NCBI RefSeq assembly: GCF_012295615.1
Contig: NZ_CP051183.1
Location: 3,437,001-3,501,000 of the forward strand
Direction of reading: 5' to 3'
Origin: Bermanella marisrubri
Lineage (GTDB): Bacteria; Pseudomonadota; Gammaproteobacteria; Pseudomonadales; Oceanobacteraceae
Length of the DNA stretch: 64,000 nucleotides
In this document: piece by piece, positions 45,199 to 54,347 of the stretch
Numbering within the stretch: position 1 is the first letter of the stretch
Layout of the letters: the number at the start of each line of letters is the position of its first letter
Made by a program: the position numbers and the translations under genes
The notes under the pieces: generated by a model
Seen by the model: only the letters and a program-made list of their open reading frames with translations
What the model was told of the DNA's origin: nothing
The model's database searches: none

Positions 45199-46719
45199 AT
45201 GGCTGCTACCCTTATGTCTCTCGCTGTTGTACATGCCCGCGCAAAAGTCGGAATCGACGCTCCACTGGTCCAAGTAGAAACACACTTAAGCAATGGCTTG
45301 CCCAGTTTTTCTATCGTCGGCTTACCTGAAACCGCAGTAAAGGAAAGTAAAGACCGTGTGCGCAGTGCTATTTTAAATGCGGGCTTTGAATTTCCTGCCA
45401 TGCGTATCACCGTCAATCTTGCCCCAGCAGATTTACCCAAGGAAGGAGGGCGCTTCGATCTCGCCATTGCCCTTGGTATTTTAACCGCCAGTGAACAATT
45501 GTCCGAAGGTTGCTTAGCGGATTACGAATGCATTGGTGAGCTAGCACTGACGGCAGCCATACGCCCTGTGCAAGGCATTATTCCAGCAGCACTTGCAGCA
45601 AGAAAAGCCGGTAAAAAGCTTATCCTGCCACAAGCCAATGCAGAAGAGGCCAGCCTGTGTCCTGGTGAACTACTGGTCAGTGAGCACTTATTAGAAGTAT
45701 GCGAAATGCTGCAAGGGAACAGAAAGCTGGCACGAGTGGAACATCGACCCTTGGTTAACGAGCCCTACCATGGACCAGACTTAAAACAGGTGAAAGGCCA
45801 ACAGCAGGCCAAACACGCTTTGGAGATTGCTGCAGCAGGAGGTCACAACCTATTGATGAGCGGCCCACCTGGAACGGGTAAGAGTATGCTTGCACAGTGT
45901 TTACCCGGTATTTTGCCACCGCTTACTCTGGAAGAAGCACTCGAAGTCGCATCACTTTATAGCATTAGCCGTCAACCCACACGGCCTTACTTTTCTACAC
46001 GACCGTTTAGACAGCCACACCATACATGTTCTGGTGTGGCGCTCGTCGGTGGTGGCACACATCCCAAACCTGGGGAAATCTCTTTGGCCCATAAAGGCAT
46101 TTTGTTTTTAGACGAGGTGCCTGAGTATTCACGCAAAGTATTAGATGTCATGCGTGAACCCTTAGAAACGGGTCATGTGAGTATCAGTCGTGCGGCCGCA
46201 CAAATTACTTACCCAGCAGAATTCCAACTCATTGCTGCCATGAACCCATGTCCGTGTGGCTATTTAAATATCCCCAATAAGCGCTGTGGAGATTGCAGCG
46301 AAGCCAAAGCGCAACGTTATCAAAGTGCCGTATCTGGCCCATTATTAGATCGCATTGATTTACAGCTAGAAGTGCCTGCTTTACCGAAAGGATTATTATC
46401 AAGTGATAATTCGGAAGCGGAAAGTAGTGCTCAGGTGAAAGAAAGAGTGACGACAGCACGATCTATTCAATACCAACGGCAAGGTTGTGTAAACGCCAAG
46501 CTTGAACAAAAAGCCATTCAAGAGTTTTGTCCATTGAGTAAAGAGCTTAGTCAGCTTTTAGAAAACGCTATGGAAAAATTAGGTTTAAGCGCTCGGGCCT
46601 ATCATCGCATCATCAAAGTAGCACGGACCATTGCCGACCTACAACACAGTCCGGCCATTGAAAAACCCCATTTACTAGAAGCATTAAGCTTTCGCCAACT
46701 AGAACGTCGATTGAATTAA
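45199..46719 (+). CDS. comM: YifB/ComM-family AAA+ helicase
   Basis: ComM is a hexameric branch-migration helicase that promotes integration of transforming DNA. The 506 residues hold an N-terminal Lon-protease-like domain (VHARAKVGIDAPLVQVETHL), a Mg-chelatase-type AAA+ domain with Walker A GPPGTGKS and Walker B KGILFLDEVPE, a zinc-finger-like cluster (NPCPCGYLN...CGDC) and the C-terminal YifB domain. ATG 45214 (MSLAVVHARA) matches the usual N-terminus and may be the true start. The gene alone does not prove competence. Confidence 0.93.
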   Translation: MAATLMSLAVVHARAKVGIDAPLVQVETHLSNGLPSFSIVGLPETAVKESKDRVRSAILNAGFEFPAMRITVNLAPADLPKEGGRFDLAIALGILTASEQLSEGCLADYECIGELALTAAIRPVQGIIPAALAARKAGKKLILPQANAEEASLCPGELLVSEHLLEVCEMLQGNRKLARVEHRPLVNEPYHGPDLKQVKGQQQAKHALEIAAAGGHNLLMSGPPGTGKSMLAQCLPGILPPLTLEEALEVASLYSISRQPTRPYFSTRPFRQPHHTCSGVALVGGGTHPKPGEISLAHKGILFLDEVPEYSRKVLDVMREPLETGHVSISRAAAQITYPAEFQLIAAMNPCPCGYLNIPNKRCGDCSEAKAQRYQSAVSGPLLDRIDLQLEVPALPKGLLSSDNSEAESSAQVKERVTTARSIQYQRQGCVNAKLEQKAIQEFCPLSKELSQLLENAMEKLGLSARAYHRIIKVARTIADLQHSPAIEKPHLLEALSFRQLERRLN

Positions 46720-46745
46720 AAAAGCGACAGCCAGAAAATAAAAAG

Positions 46746-46769
46746 GCCGCCATTATCGCTAATGGCGGC
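46746..46769 (-). terminator. hairpin between comM and ald
   Basis: GCCGCCATTA/TAATGGCGGC is a perfect 10-bp stem with a 4-base loop; the minus strand continues CCTTTTTATTTT, so it reads as an intrinsic terminator for the minus strand. It is about 160 bases after the ald stop. Confidence 0.7.
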
Positions 46770-46779
46770 AAGAACGACC

Positions 46780-46802
46780 AAAAATCCGCTCCCAGGATTT
46801 TT
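46780..46802. terminator. bidirectional terminator between comM and ald
   Basis: AAAAATCC/GGATTTTT with a 7-base loop, 61 bases after the comM stop, and usable in both directions. Two more hairpins, AACCCTCA/TGAGGGTT (46834-46858) and GGTCGGT/ACCGACC (46883-46910), lie between it and the ald stop. Confidence 0.65.
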
Positions 46803-46929
46803 GGAAAGCACTCAAGAGAGTTCGATCTATCAGAACCCTCACGGTCACAATGAGGGTTTATCATAAACACAATGCCGAGAAAGGTCGGTTAGACTTTAGT
46901 CGCACCGACCCAAACCTTCTCACAACCTA

Positions 46930-48069
46930 TTACGCAATCTTTTGTACGTTACCACTTAGGCCCAATGCTTTTGCAGGCGTTACGAAATCATAGTTAAACG
47001 CTTCTGCAACCGCTTCACAGGTCAATTGACCTTTGTGTACGTTTAGGCCTTCTAGCAAGTGAGGGTTCGCTGCCAATGCATCCTTACCTTTGTTAGCAAG
47101 CTGTACAACATACGGCAATGTCGCATTGGTTAGTGCGAAAGTTGAAGTACGTGCAACGGCGCCTGGCATATTCGCGACACAGTAATGAATCACACCATCG
47201 ATTTCATAAGTTGGCTCTTGGTGTGTAGTTGGCTTGCTGGTTTCGAAGCAACCGCCTTGGTCGATTGCTACGTCAACTAAGACAGAGCCTGGCTTCATGG
47301 TACTTAACATATCTTTGCTGATGAGCTTCGGTGCGGCTGCACCCGGAATTAATACGGCGCCGATGACCATATCAGCGATTTTGATTTGTTCACGAATGGC
47401 TTCTTCGGTACTGAACAGCGTGTTTAACTTGTCGCCAAACATATCATCAATTTCTTTTAGACGAGCAAGAGAACGATCCAAAATCGTTACGTTGGCACCC
47501 ATACCCAATGCGATGCGTGCTGCATTCAAACCGACAACACCACCACCGATTACACTGACTTGTGCTGGAGACACACCAGGTACACCACCAATTAACACAC
47601 CGCTACCACCGTTGGCTTTTTTCAAGCACGCCGCACCTTCTTGCGGAGCAAGACGACCAGCTACTTCAGACATTGGCGCTAATAATGGAAGGCCACCATG
47701 TGCATCGGTTACGGTCTCGTAAGCGACACAAGTGGCACCGCTCGCCATAAGCAGATCGGTTTGTGGTTTGTCTGCGGCTAGGTGCAAGTATGTGAAAAGC
47801 AACTGGCCTTCGCGCAGCATTTTGCATTCGTTTGGTTGCGGCTCTTTTACTTTAACGATCATATCTGCTTGCTCGAATACCGCCTCAGCCGAATCTAAAA
47901 TTTTTGCACCGGCAGACTCGTACTGAGCGTTATCAAGACCGATAGCCAGACCGGCATTGGTTTCAACTACTACGTCATGGCCTGCACTTGTCAATTCACG
48001 TACACCAGCAGGGGTAAGACCGACACGATACTCGTGGTTTTTAATCTCTTTTGGTACACCAATTAGCAT
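46930..48069 (-). CDS. ald: alanine dehydrogenase
   Basis: Reversibly deaminates L-alanine to pyruvate and ammonia with NAD. The 379-residue protein has the family N-terminus MLIGVPKEIKNHEYRVGLTP with substrate-binding Arg, the Lys and His of IVKVKEPQ and LFTYLHLAAD, and the NAD-binding fold VIGGGVVGLNAARIALGMGA. It is divergent from an Lrp-type regulator at 48224, which probably controls it. It fits the amino-acid nitrogen theme of the neighbouring cluster. Confidence 0.96.
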   Translation of the reverse strand: MLIGVPKEIKNHEYRVGLTPAGVRELTSAGHDVVVETNAGLAIGLDNAQYESAGAKILDSAEAVFEQADMIVKVKEPQPNECKMLREGQLLFTYLHLAADKPQTDLLMASGATCVAYETVTDAHGGLPLLAPMSEVAGRLAPQEGAACLKKANGGSGVLIGGVPGVSPAQVSVIGGGVVGLNAARIALGMGANVTILDRSLARLKEIDDMFGDKLNTLFSTEEAIREQIKIADMVIGAVLIPGAAAPKLISKDMLSTMKPGSVLVDVAIDQGGCFETSKPTTHQEPTYEIDGVIHYCVANMPGAVARTSTFALTNATLPYVVQLANKGKDALAANPHLLEGLNVHKGQLTCEAVAEAFNYDFVTPAKALGLSGNVQKIA

Positions 48070-48223
48070 TTTTATTCTCCTCTGATATGCCTTATAAAAG
48101 ACCTCTTCAATAGTGAATATTCTAGTTTCAGATCGGGAGAATTGTTTTCTTATTTTCCATTGATTTAAGCTTATATTGGTTTAATCTTCTTCTATATATA
48201 TAAATTGGCGAAGATCATTCTGA

Positions 48224-48697
48224 ATGGCGCAAACCATCGAATTAAGCAAAACCGACAAGAAAATTCTGCAAGAGTTACAGCTTGATGGACGAATTAGTTT
48301 TGCCGAATTAGCGCGTCGGGTTGGACTATCCAATACACCTTGTTTTGAACGAGTAAAACGCTTAGAAAGAGAAGGGGTTATAGAAGGCTATACAGCTTTA
48401 ATTGATCCTGAAAAAGTAGGGGATAAGCTACTGGTTTTTGTGAAAATACGTTTGAGCCGAACTAGCCAAGATGTATTTGAAGAATTTAAACAAAAAGCCA
48501 TCGCACTAGCAGAAGTGCAAGAATGCTATTTAGTGTCTGGAAATTTCGATTATTTAATTAAAGCCCGCGTTGCAGATATGGGTGCCTATCGGACTTTTTT
48601 AGGTAAAACACTTTTAACGCTTCCGGGTGTGCAAGAAAGTACCAGCTATGTAGTGATGGAAGAATTAAAAGAGACCCTTAATCTAGCCATTCTATGA
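48224..48697 (+). CDS. Lrp/AsnC-family regulator divergent from ald
   Basis: A 157-residue Lrp-type protein: N-terminal helix-turn-helix (LSKTDKKILQELQLDGRISF then ELARRVGLSNTPCFERVKRL) and a C-terminal RAM ligand-binding domain (VQECYLVSGNFDYLIKARV). It resembles Lrp itself in length and in the SNTPCFERVKRLE helix. The 154-base divergent promoter region with ald suggests it regulates ald in response to alanine or another amino acid, as AldR/Lrp regulators do; this is inference from position. Confidence 0.9.
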   Translation: MAQTIELSKTDKKILQELQLDGRISFAELARRVGLSNTPCFERVKRLEREGVIEGYTALIDPEKVGDKLLVFVKIRLSRTSQDVFEEFKQKAIALAEVQECYLVSGNFDYLIKARVADMGAYRTFLGKTLLTLPGVQESTSYVVMEELKETLNLAIL

Positions 48698-48748
48698 GTA
48701 TTATTTTTATTTTCAAAAATTAACTCATCACGTACTACGCGCTATTTA

Positions 48749-49738
48749 TTAATAGACTAACTCGCCACGCTCAATTTTCCAGGACTGTGACTGTCCTCCT
48801 GTAAATCCCTGCCATGTCATAAGGCTGATTTCACCATAGCCATTGGGATTAGCCTCAATTACATACACTTGCATTTTAAAATCAGAAATTGGTTGCTTGG
48901 CTTTAAGTGTTTTTGGACGATCATTCGCCTGAACAAAATAAGCTTTTTGTCCGTAAACTTTGCCCACCCCGAATTCGTCAGTGACGATATATGAAGCCTC
49001 ATTTAAACCGATAGCACGCATTTTTTCTTTCGGGTTTTCAGCTTGGGCTCTAGCAAGAAATCCTGCCAACCTGCTATGGCGAGTTTCACCTTCTATGACT
49101 CGATCTACATGAGTTTCATTGAACGTATTTTCCAAAAGTGGATGCTGAATTAAATCATCATGAAACAGATCTTGTGATTCTTTATGATAGGGATCATTCA
49201 GCAACTCGCTTCCGATGACGGCTTTTTTATATCTAGGAGCGTAATAACTACTACCTAAAATAGCCATACCAGCACTGGTTCCGCCAATCGCTTTACTTTG
49301 AACATGTTCGTTTAAACTCTGGGACAGTTTCGTCCCTTTCCAAAAGTCCTCATATCGATTTTGATCACCGCCTGCAATCCAAATCACTTCAGCTTCTTTT
49401 ATCAGTTGATTCACGGCCGGGTGATTAGCGTCTTCAATACTATCAATGGATATTTCTGCAGCACTTTTTACAAACTCCGGAAACGTTCGACAAGCCCATT
49501 TCGCTTGAGAGCCTACACCATTTGAGCGAATAACAAGAAAATCGCCTCCGCCAGAAAGGGTCAGCCATTCCCGCGTGGCTTCTTTCTCACCGGGCTTGTT
49601 ACCACCAGAACCGCCACTTAACATTAATGCCGCAGAGGTATTTTTCGCTGGAGTTGTGAAATCACCACACACTCGATCAAATTCGAAGGAATGTGAAAGG
49701 GGGGTGATGAAAATGAAAAATAACGCTACTAATCGCAT
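48749..49738 (-). CDS. secreted S51-family peptidase, cyanophycinase-like
   Basis: A 329-residue protein with signal peptide (MRLVALFFIFITPLSHS). ATG 49738 is chosen over an upstream in-frame start. The S51 nucleophile motif is IGGTSAGMAIL with Ser155, preceded by WIAGGDQNRYEDFWKG, and a THVDR...SRLAGFLAR block resembles the His-containing DQHF...RLGRL region of cyanophycinases. It is only distantly like the lipoprotein cyanophycinase at 50291, so its substrate may differ (another isoaspartyl polymer or dipeptide). It is last in the cluster, 42 bases after the Lrp gene. Confidence 0.75.
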   Translation of the reverse strand: MRLVALFFIFITPLSHSFEFDRVCGDFTTPAKNTSAALMLSGGSGGNKPGEKEATREWLTLSGGGDFLVIRSNGVGSQAKWACRTFPEFVKSAAEISIDSIEDANHPAVNQLIKEAEVIWIAGGDQNRYEDFWKGTKLSQSLNEHVQSKAIGGTSAGMAILGSSYYAPRYKKAVIGSELLNDPYHKESQDLFHDDLIQHPLLENTFNETHVDRVIEGETRHSRLAGFLARAQAENPKEKMRAIGLNEASYIVTDEFGVGKVYGQKAYFVQANDRPKTLKAKQPISDFKMQVYVIEANPNGYGEISLMTWQGFTGGQSQSWKIERGELVY

Positions 49739-49780
49739 ACTATTTTTACCTACTACTCCAAGCAAGATCTACCATCTCGC

Positions 49781-50281
49781 TTAAGAAAACTGGCGTTGAT
49801 TTAAGATTTCTTGAATCGGATAGCCACGGAACTGTTTGCTCTGATTCAAAATAACATGAGTGCTTATATTGGTAACCTGAGGACACTGCTGAATTAACTC
49901 GTTAGTCAGCAACATATAACGGCTCATATGAGAACATGCGAAACGTACAATAAAATCACAACCACCACTGACGGTATAAGCTTCTAACGCCTCGGGCATA
50001 TCTTCTACCGCTTTTTCTAAAGCTTTAAATGCTTCCGGTGCATGATCCTTTAAAGCAATGGTCGCGATACACTGAACCGGTGCGCATAGACGTTCCACAT
50101 CTACGATACCCAAAAAGTTTTTGATCCAACCGTCATCCATCAAACGCTGAAGACGTTGGTGGCAAGCACTGGTAGAAAGATTCACCTTGTCTGCCAATTC
50201 TTTGTTGGTCATACGACCATTGCTTTGCAGGGTTTGTAATATGCGTAGATCTAAACGATCAAGCTCTAATCCTGTAGTCAT
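49781..50281 (-). CDS. Lrp/AsnC-family regulator inside the cyanophycin cluster
   Basis: A 166-residue Lrp-type regulator with helix-turn-helix (LDLRILQTLQSNGRMTNKEL then VNLSTSACHQRLQRL) and a RAM domain (VSGGCDFIVRFACSHMSRYM). It is nine bases from the cyanophycinase stop and 42 bases before the second peptidase, so it is embedded in the operon and probably senses a product such as arginine or aspartate. It differs clearly from the Lrp at 48224. Autoregulation of the cluster is likely but not shown. Confidence 0.88.
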   Translation of the reverse strand: MTTGLELDRLDLRILQTLQSNGRMTNKELADKVNLSTSACHQRLQRLMDDGWIKNFLGIVDVERLCAPVQCIATIALKDHAPEAFKALEKAVEDMPEALEAYTVSGGCDFIVRFACSHMSRYMLLTNELIQQCPQVTNISTHVILNQSKQFRGYPIQEILNQRQFS

Positions 50282-50290
50282 GGTTATTAC

Positions 50291-51520
50291 CTATTGATTT
50301 ATGGAAATTGAAACCGGCTCAATATCCATTCGAACATTAATAATAGAGTATTGATCTTGCGTGCCATTGGTACGCCAATACCCCTCACTTTGTTTGCTTT
50401 GAGAAAAACGATAGAGAATCCCTTTTCCTGATTCGTTAAAGCTATACCGCCTAATTTCGCTATTCGCTTTATTATCCAATAATTCGTATCCAAGGAGATG
50501 AGCCAAACGGTGGTTGGCTACAGCCATACCCGCACCTTGTTTAGCTGCCTCGGAGAAATATTCGCTCCCTATGGTCAAGTTTTTTACATTGAGTAGAGCT
50601 TGTTTTCGAATGTCATATTCATCACCCGAGGACAACAAGGATACATAGATATTCTGCGCATCAAATGGCTCATAATTAACCTGTGCTGACGTAGCATCAA
50701 CAATAGTGATATTACCTGCGCCTACAGCACTTATGGTTTGCTTCTCAAGGTCTACAACCATAGCCGTATCTTCATCTACGGCATAGCCCATTTTGGTTTC
50801 TTGATCTGCTAGGGTTTTAACTAAACGTCCCAAGCGAGCTTTACGATCAAAATGTTGATCGACTATACCGTATTCAAAAAAGCCTAAGCCATGATGTAAA
50901 TAGAGTTGTCCCTGCTCTTGCGTTTCCATGCCGTAATACTGATCTGACTGGGGCTGGGTAATCGCCGAAAAACTATCACCGGCCGCAATCATTGTCTCGC
51001 TCATCATAGCGGCACCAGCGGAAGTTCCACCAATAACCGCTCCATGTTTCAGCAACAATTTTAATTCCTTTAACAGAGGACTTGGCTCATCTTTGCTTGG
51101 GCGAATCGAGTCAATAATGCGCATTTGATCTCCACCGGTAAACCAAATAGCAGAAGCATCTTTAATCTGAGCGACTTTTTCTTCATCGAATGCATTGTCT
51201 TTCCATTTGCGTTCGTCGAAATCGGTCGTGCTATCGTCCGTCACAGCTAGTGGGAATATTGATATCTGTTTTTCATCCAAGCCGTAACGCACTAGATCTT
51301 TAGAAAAAGCGTTTGCACTTTTTAATGGTTTACCAGATGCCACTGGAATAATCACAACCTTGCCATCCTGCTTTGGCATTGCATTGATCAACGCTTCATA
51401 AAGAGCTTGGTTATCACTACGGATAGCGCCACCGGCAATGACTAGCTTGCCATTGCTTGATGCTTCGCTCGCACAAGCTTGTAGCGAAAACAAGCTGATA
51501 ATCAGAACTAAAAAACGCAT
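50291..51520 (-). CDS. lipoprotein cyanophycinase (S51 peptidase)
   Basis: Cleaves cyanophycin (multi-L-arginyl-poly-L-aspartate) to beta-Asp-Arg dipeptides. The N-terminus is a lipoprotein signal with lipobox LQAC and Cys16, so the enzyme is anchored in an envelope membrane, probably facing outward. Catalytic features are complete: FTGGDQMRI, nucleophile Ser167 in IGGTSAGAAMM and His223 in VDQHFDRKARLGRL, closely like CphB/CphE. At 409 residues it has the longer C-terminal domain of extracellular cyanophycinases. It lies 65 bases after the isoaspartyl dipeptidase gene. Confidence 0.88.
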   Translation of the reverse strand: MRFLVLIISLFSLQACASEASSNGKLVIAGGAIRSDNQALYEALINAMPKQDGKVVIIPVASGKPLKSANAFSKDLVRYGLDEKQISIFPLAVTDDSTTDFDERKWKDNAFDEEKVAQIKDASAIWFTGGDQMRIIDSIRPSKDEPSPLLKELKLLLKHGAVIGGTSAGAAMMSETMIAAGDSFSAITQPQSDQYYGMETQEQGQLYLHHGLGFFEYGIVDQHFDRKARLGRLVKTLADQETKMGYAVDEDTAMVVDLEKQTISAVGAGNITIVDATSAQVNYEPFDAQNIYVSLLSSGDEYDIRKQALLNVKNLTIGSEYFSEAAKQGAGMAVANHRLAHLLGYELLDNKANSEIRRYSFNESGKGILYRFSQSKQSEGYWRTNGTQDQYSIINVRMDIEPVSISINQ

Positions 51521-51585
51521 TGCTTTGCCTCTTACTCTTAACCTTTAACTTAGCCTTAAACTAAATTTAAATATCTACTGTAACT

Positions 51586-52764
51586 TTAATGAGAAAACGC
51601 AGTTTTACCGACGATTTTGTTATTCAGTTTTAGCCATTTACCTCGACTCATAACGGAATTTACTGCCAGGCTATCACGATCTAATAAACACAGGTCGGCA
51701 TCGAAACCCTTTTTAACTTCCCCTTTTTGTTTAAGACCTAAGACTTTCGCTGGATTGCGAGTAATACAGGCCAAAGACTTATCCAAAGTGATGTCATAGT
51801 CTTTCACGGCACGAACCATTTCAAAATGCAACGAGCTGATAGAACCAATATCTAATCCATCCAATCGTCCATTAGCATCGAAGTGTGGCAAATAACCTTG
51901 TGCATCGGAACTAAACGTAATCTTATCCGGAGATACACCCATATTTAACAACTTAGCTAATCCTTCACCCGCTGGAATATCACCGGTACGAATTAGGTGG
52001 TCATTGGTGCTTGCGGTTAAATCAATAGTGCCACCTTGCTTGGTAAATTCCGCACCAGCCTGCAATAAACTCAAGGTACGATTAATATGAGTCGGATAAA
52101 ATTGGTTGATACCCACATCATAGTCGCGACAGGTTTCATGCAAAATGTCCAAGTAGGTTTCGCTAGCACCGGTATGAATCATGACAATGCCAGACTTCCC
52201 ACTTAATAAACCCCCAACTCGAGCGTCCGCAGCGATACGAGCAAGTTCGTGGGTTGTCGGTTGCGAACCTCGCTTGTCCGCAATCGCTATTTCACCAACA
52301 CCAATCACAGGATCAATAAAAATAATATCGTCGCGAAGACTGCCACTGATGTTCTTAACAGGAATTTCATAACTCCCGGTGTACATAAAGCAGTTTAAGC
52401 CATCCGCGTTTAGCGCTTGGGTTTTACCAAATAAGTCTCCAAGTGTACGTGTCGTGGCATCTGTTCCTAATGCACCTACCATTGACGTAACACCTGCATT
52501 AACCGCATCGAAGAAATCCAGTTCAGGAGTACGTGTATTAAAGCCACCCTCACCACCGCCACCGGTAATATGCACAAGTGAATCTACAAAGCCTGGTGTT
52601 AATATTTTTCCGTTGGCGTCAACTACATCAATCAACTCACCCATAGCGAAATCTATCTCACTATCGATATAAGCGATGCGTCCATCCGCTATTAAAACAT
52701 CGCACTTACCCAAGTAATGCGGTGCATAAACTTCACTGTTTTTGATTAGTGTAAACATGTTCAC
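51586..52764 (-). CDS. iadA: isoaspartyl dipeptidase (IadA family, altered metal site)
   Basis: An amidohydrolase of 392 residues that splits beta-aspartyl dipeptides, here most likely beta-Asp-Arg. Family features: PGFVD strand, GGGGEGG loop, NTRTPEL, GTDATTR, VIGVGEIAIAD, metal His in VMIHTGASE and YPTHINR, and catalytic Asp in FSSDAQG. The first metal-binding His of the HxH motif is Leu63 (DSLVH; His65 is kept), whereas E. coli IadA has HVH. This may be a subgroup property rather than loss of function, since the rest is intact. It starts directly at the yfcC stop, implying coupled translation. Confidence 0.88.
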   Translation of the reverse strand: MNMFTLIKNSEVYAPHYLGKCDVLIADGRIAYIDSEIDFAMGELIDVVDANGKILTPGFVDSLVHITGGGGEGGFNTRTPELDFFDAVNAGVTSMVGALGTDATTRTLGDLFGKTQALNADGLNCFMYTGSYEIPVKNISGSLRDDIIFIDPVIGVGEIAIADKRGSQPTTHELARIAADARVGGLLSGKSGIVMIHTGASETYLDILHETCRDYDVGINQFYPTHINRTLSLLQAGAEFTKQGGTIDLTASTNDHLIRTGDIPAGEGLAKLLNMGVSPDKITFSSDAQGYLPHFDANGRLDGLDIGSISSLHFEMVRAVKDYDITLDKSLACITRNPAKVLGLKQKGEVKKGFDADLCLLDRDSLAVNSVMSRGKWLKLNNKIVGKTAFSH

Positions 52765-54285
52765 CTAGTTAAAATTCAATACCACAGCTAATACCATGGT
52801 CAAAAAAGACAATATAAAAACAACTAACATTGGCTTGGCGATGAATCGAATCCAAGTGCCCCAGTCAACTTTCGCTGCCCCCAAACATCCCATTAGTGCA
52901 GCGGACGTTGGCACCAAAATATTGGTTAGGCCATCACCTAATTGAAATGCCAGTACAGCGACTTGTCGGCTAACACCTAAAAGATCAGATAGCGGTGCCA
53001 TAATTGGCATTGTCAACGCTGCCTGGCCACTACCAGACGTCACAAAGAAATTAAAAATACTTTGGAATAAAAACATACAACTGGCGGCCAAGGTTTCGGG
53101 CAAACCCGCTAACGCTTGCGATGCACTATTCAAAATGGTGTTAAGTACGCTTGGTGTTTCAGCGCCGTCGCCACCCAAAACAAGTACGATACCTTTTGCA
53201 AACGCCACGACTAACGCAGCGGGTAATAGTTGTCCTGCACCATGGCGAAACGCTTCAATAGCACTGTTGGCGGTCATGCCATCTAAGCGAAAAATAATGC
53301 CAACGATAGCCGCCGCCAAACCCATGGTGAAAAATTGGCTAGCAATTTCTGGTAAGTAATAACCCTGTGTTGTTACACCCCAGATCATCCAACCAATGCC
53401 TGCGGTCAATACCAATAAAATGAACCAATCACCTAAACCTAAGTGCTTTGCTTCTTCACCAAGATTCACTTTCTCCGGCCGGTTTGATTGATCCTGTGCA
53501 AAGGTCAATGACCGTTCGGGGTTACGCTTGATACGCAGGGCATAAATGGTTGCAAAGGTGGCACCAAGCAAAGTAAACACAACCCACAATGCCATTCTAA
53601 AACCTGAACCCGAAAGTAAAGGCAGGCCCGCAATACCTTGCGCCACACTGACTGAAAACGGGTTCATCCAAGAACATGCAAACCCGATTTGTGTCGCAAC
53701 ATAGCTCACCACAAGCGCAGTAATACTGTCATAACCCATGGCCAAAAAGACGGGGACAATGATTAATACAAAAGGAATGACTTCCTCTCCCATGCCAAAC
53801 ACAGCACCACCTAGAGAGAAAGCAAAAAAGAGTACTGGCACCGCTAAAATTTCCAGCTTTTGACTTTTTGCAATTAAACGCATTAAGCCGCGGTGAATGG
53901 CGCCGGTTGACATAATAATGCCAAAGGCACCACCGGTAATCAGAATAAAGGCAAACACACCAATAGACGCGCCCCATTTACTCCCGGATACCATGCCTTC
54001 AAACGGTAAATTGAGAAAACCCATTTCACCACCTGCCGCAAATAACGGTAGTCCGGCTTCTTTTTCGTCTGCATAAGAAAAAGAATCGGGATCGATGACT
54101 TGTCGTACTTTACCGTCGCTTGAAACCTGCTCAACAGTTTCGAACGAACCTGGCGTAACGATATAAGTCAACGCAAACGCAAATAGAGCGACGAAAAATA
54201 GAATTAAGTAGGTATCCGGCATCTTTGAAGCAGGCGTAACCTGTTTCGATTCTTCTACCGAATCCTGTTCTTGAATACTGGACAT
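52765..54285 (-). CDS. yfcC: YfcC-family inner-membrane carrier
   Basis: A polytopic carrier of 506 residues in the YfcC/DcuC-like ion transporter family, with about twelve helices and signatures WGASIGVFAFILITGGAFGI, GMGEEVIPFVLI, ATQIGFACSWMNPFSVSVAQ and SGSGQAALTMPIMAPL. Members transport or exchange amino acids and peptides such as arginine/ornithine, but specificity is poorly known. Placed between a TonB-dependent receptor and isoaspartyl dipeptidase, it probably imports beta-Asp-Arg dipeptide across the inner membrane; that is inference from context. Confidence 0.87.
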   Translation of the reverse strand: MSSIQEQDSVEESKQVTPASKMPDTYLILFFVALFAFALTYIVTPGSFETVEQVSSDGKVRQVIDPDSFSYADEKEAGLPLFAAGGEMGFLNLPFEGMVSGSKWGASIGVFAFILITGGAFGIIMSTGAIHRGLMRLIAKSQKLEILAVPVLFFAFSLGGAVFGMGEEVIPFVLIIVPVFLAMGYDSITALVVSYVATQIGFACSWMNPFSVSVAQGIAGLPLLSGSGFRMALWVVFTLLGATFATIYALRIKRNPERSLTFAQDQSNRPEKVNLGEEAKHLGLGDWFILLVLTAGIGWMIWGVTTQGYYLPEIASQFFTMGLAAAIVGIIFRLDGMTANSAIEAFRHGAGQLLPAALVVAFAKGIVLVLGGDGAETPSVLNTILNSASQALAGLPETLAASCMFLFQSIFNFFVTSGSGQAALTMPIMAPLSDLLGVSRQVAVLAFQLGDGLTNILVPTSAALMGCLGAAKVDWGTWIRFIAKPMLVVFILSFLTMVLAVVLNFN

Positions 54286-54314
54286 GTTTGCCTCTAACTA
54301 CTGTGCAATGGATA

Positions 54315-54332
54315 CCGCCTCATCAGAGGCGG
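54315..54332. repeat. hairpin between the receptor gene and yfcC
   Basis: CCGCCTC/GAGGCGG with ATCA loop in the 62-base gap. No T-run follows on the minus strand. It may set the ratio of receptor to downstream mRNA. Confidence 0.55.
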
Positions 54333-54347
54333 GAATGAACATGGCGT

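Noticed and set aside
47234-47722. 162-codon plus-strand frame opposite ald
   Set aside because: Lies wholly within the well-supported ald gene and has no ribosome site or recognisable motif.
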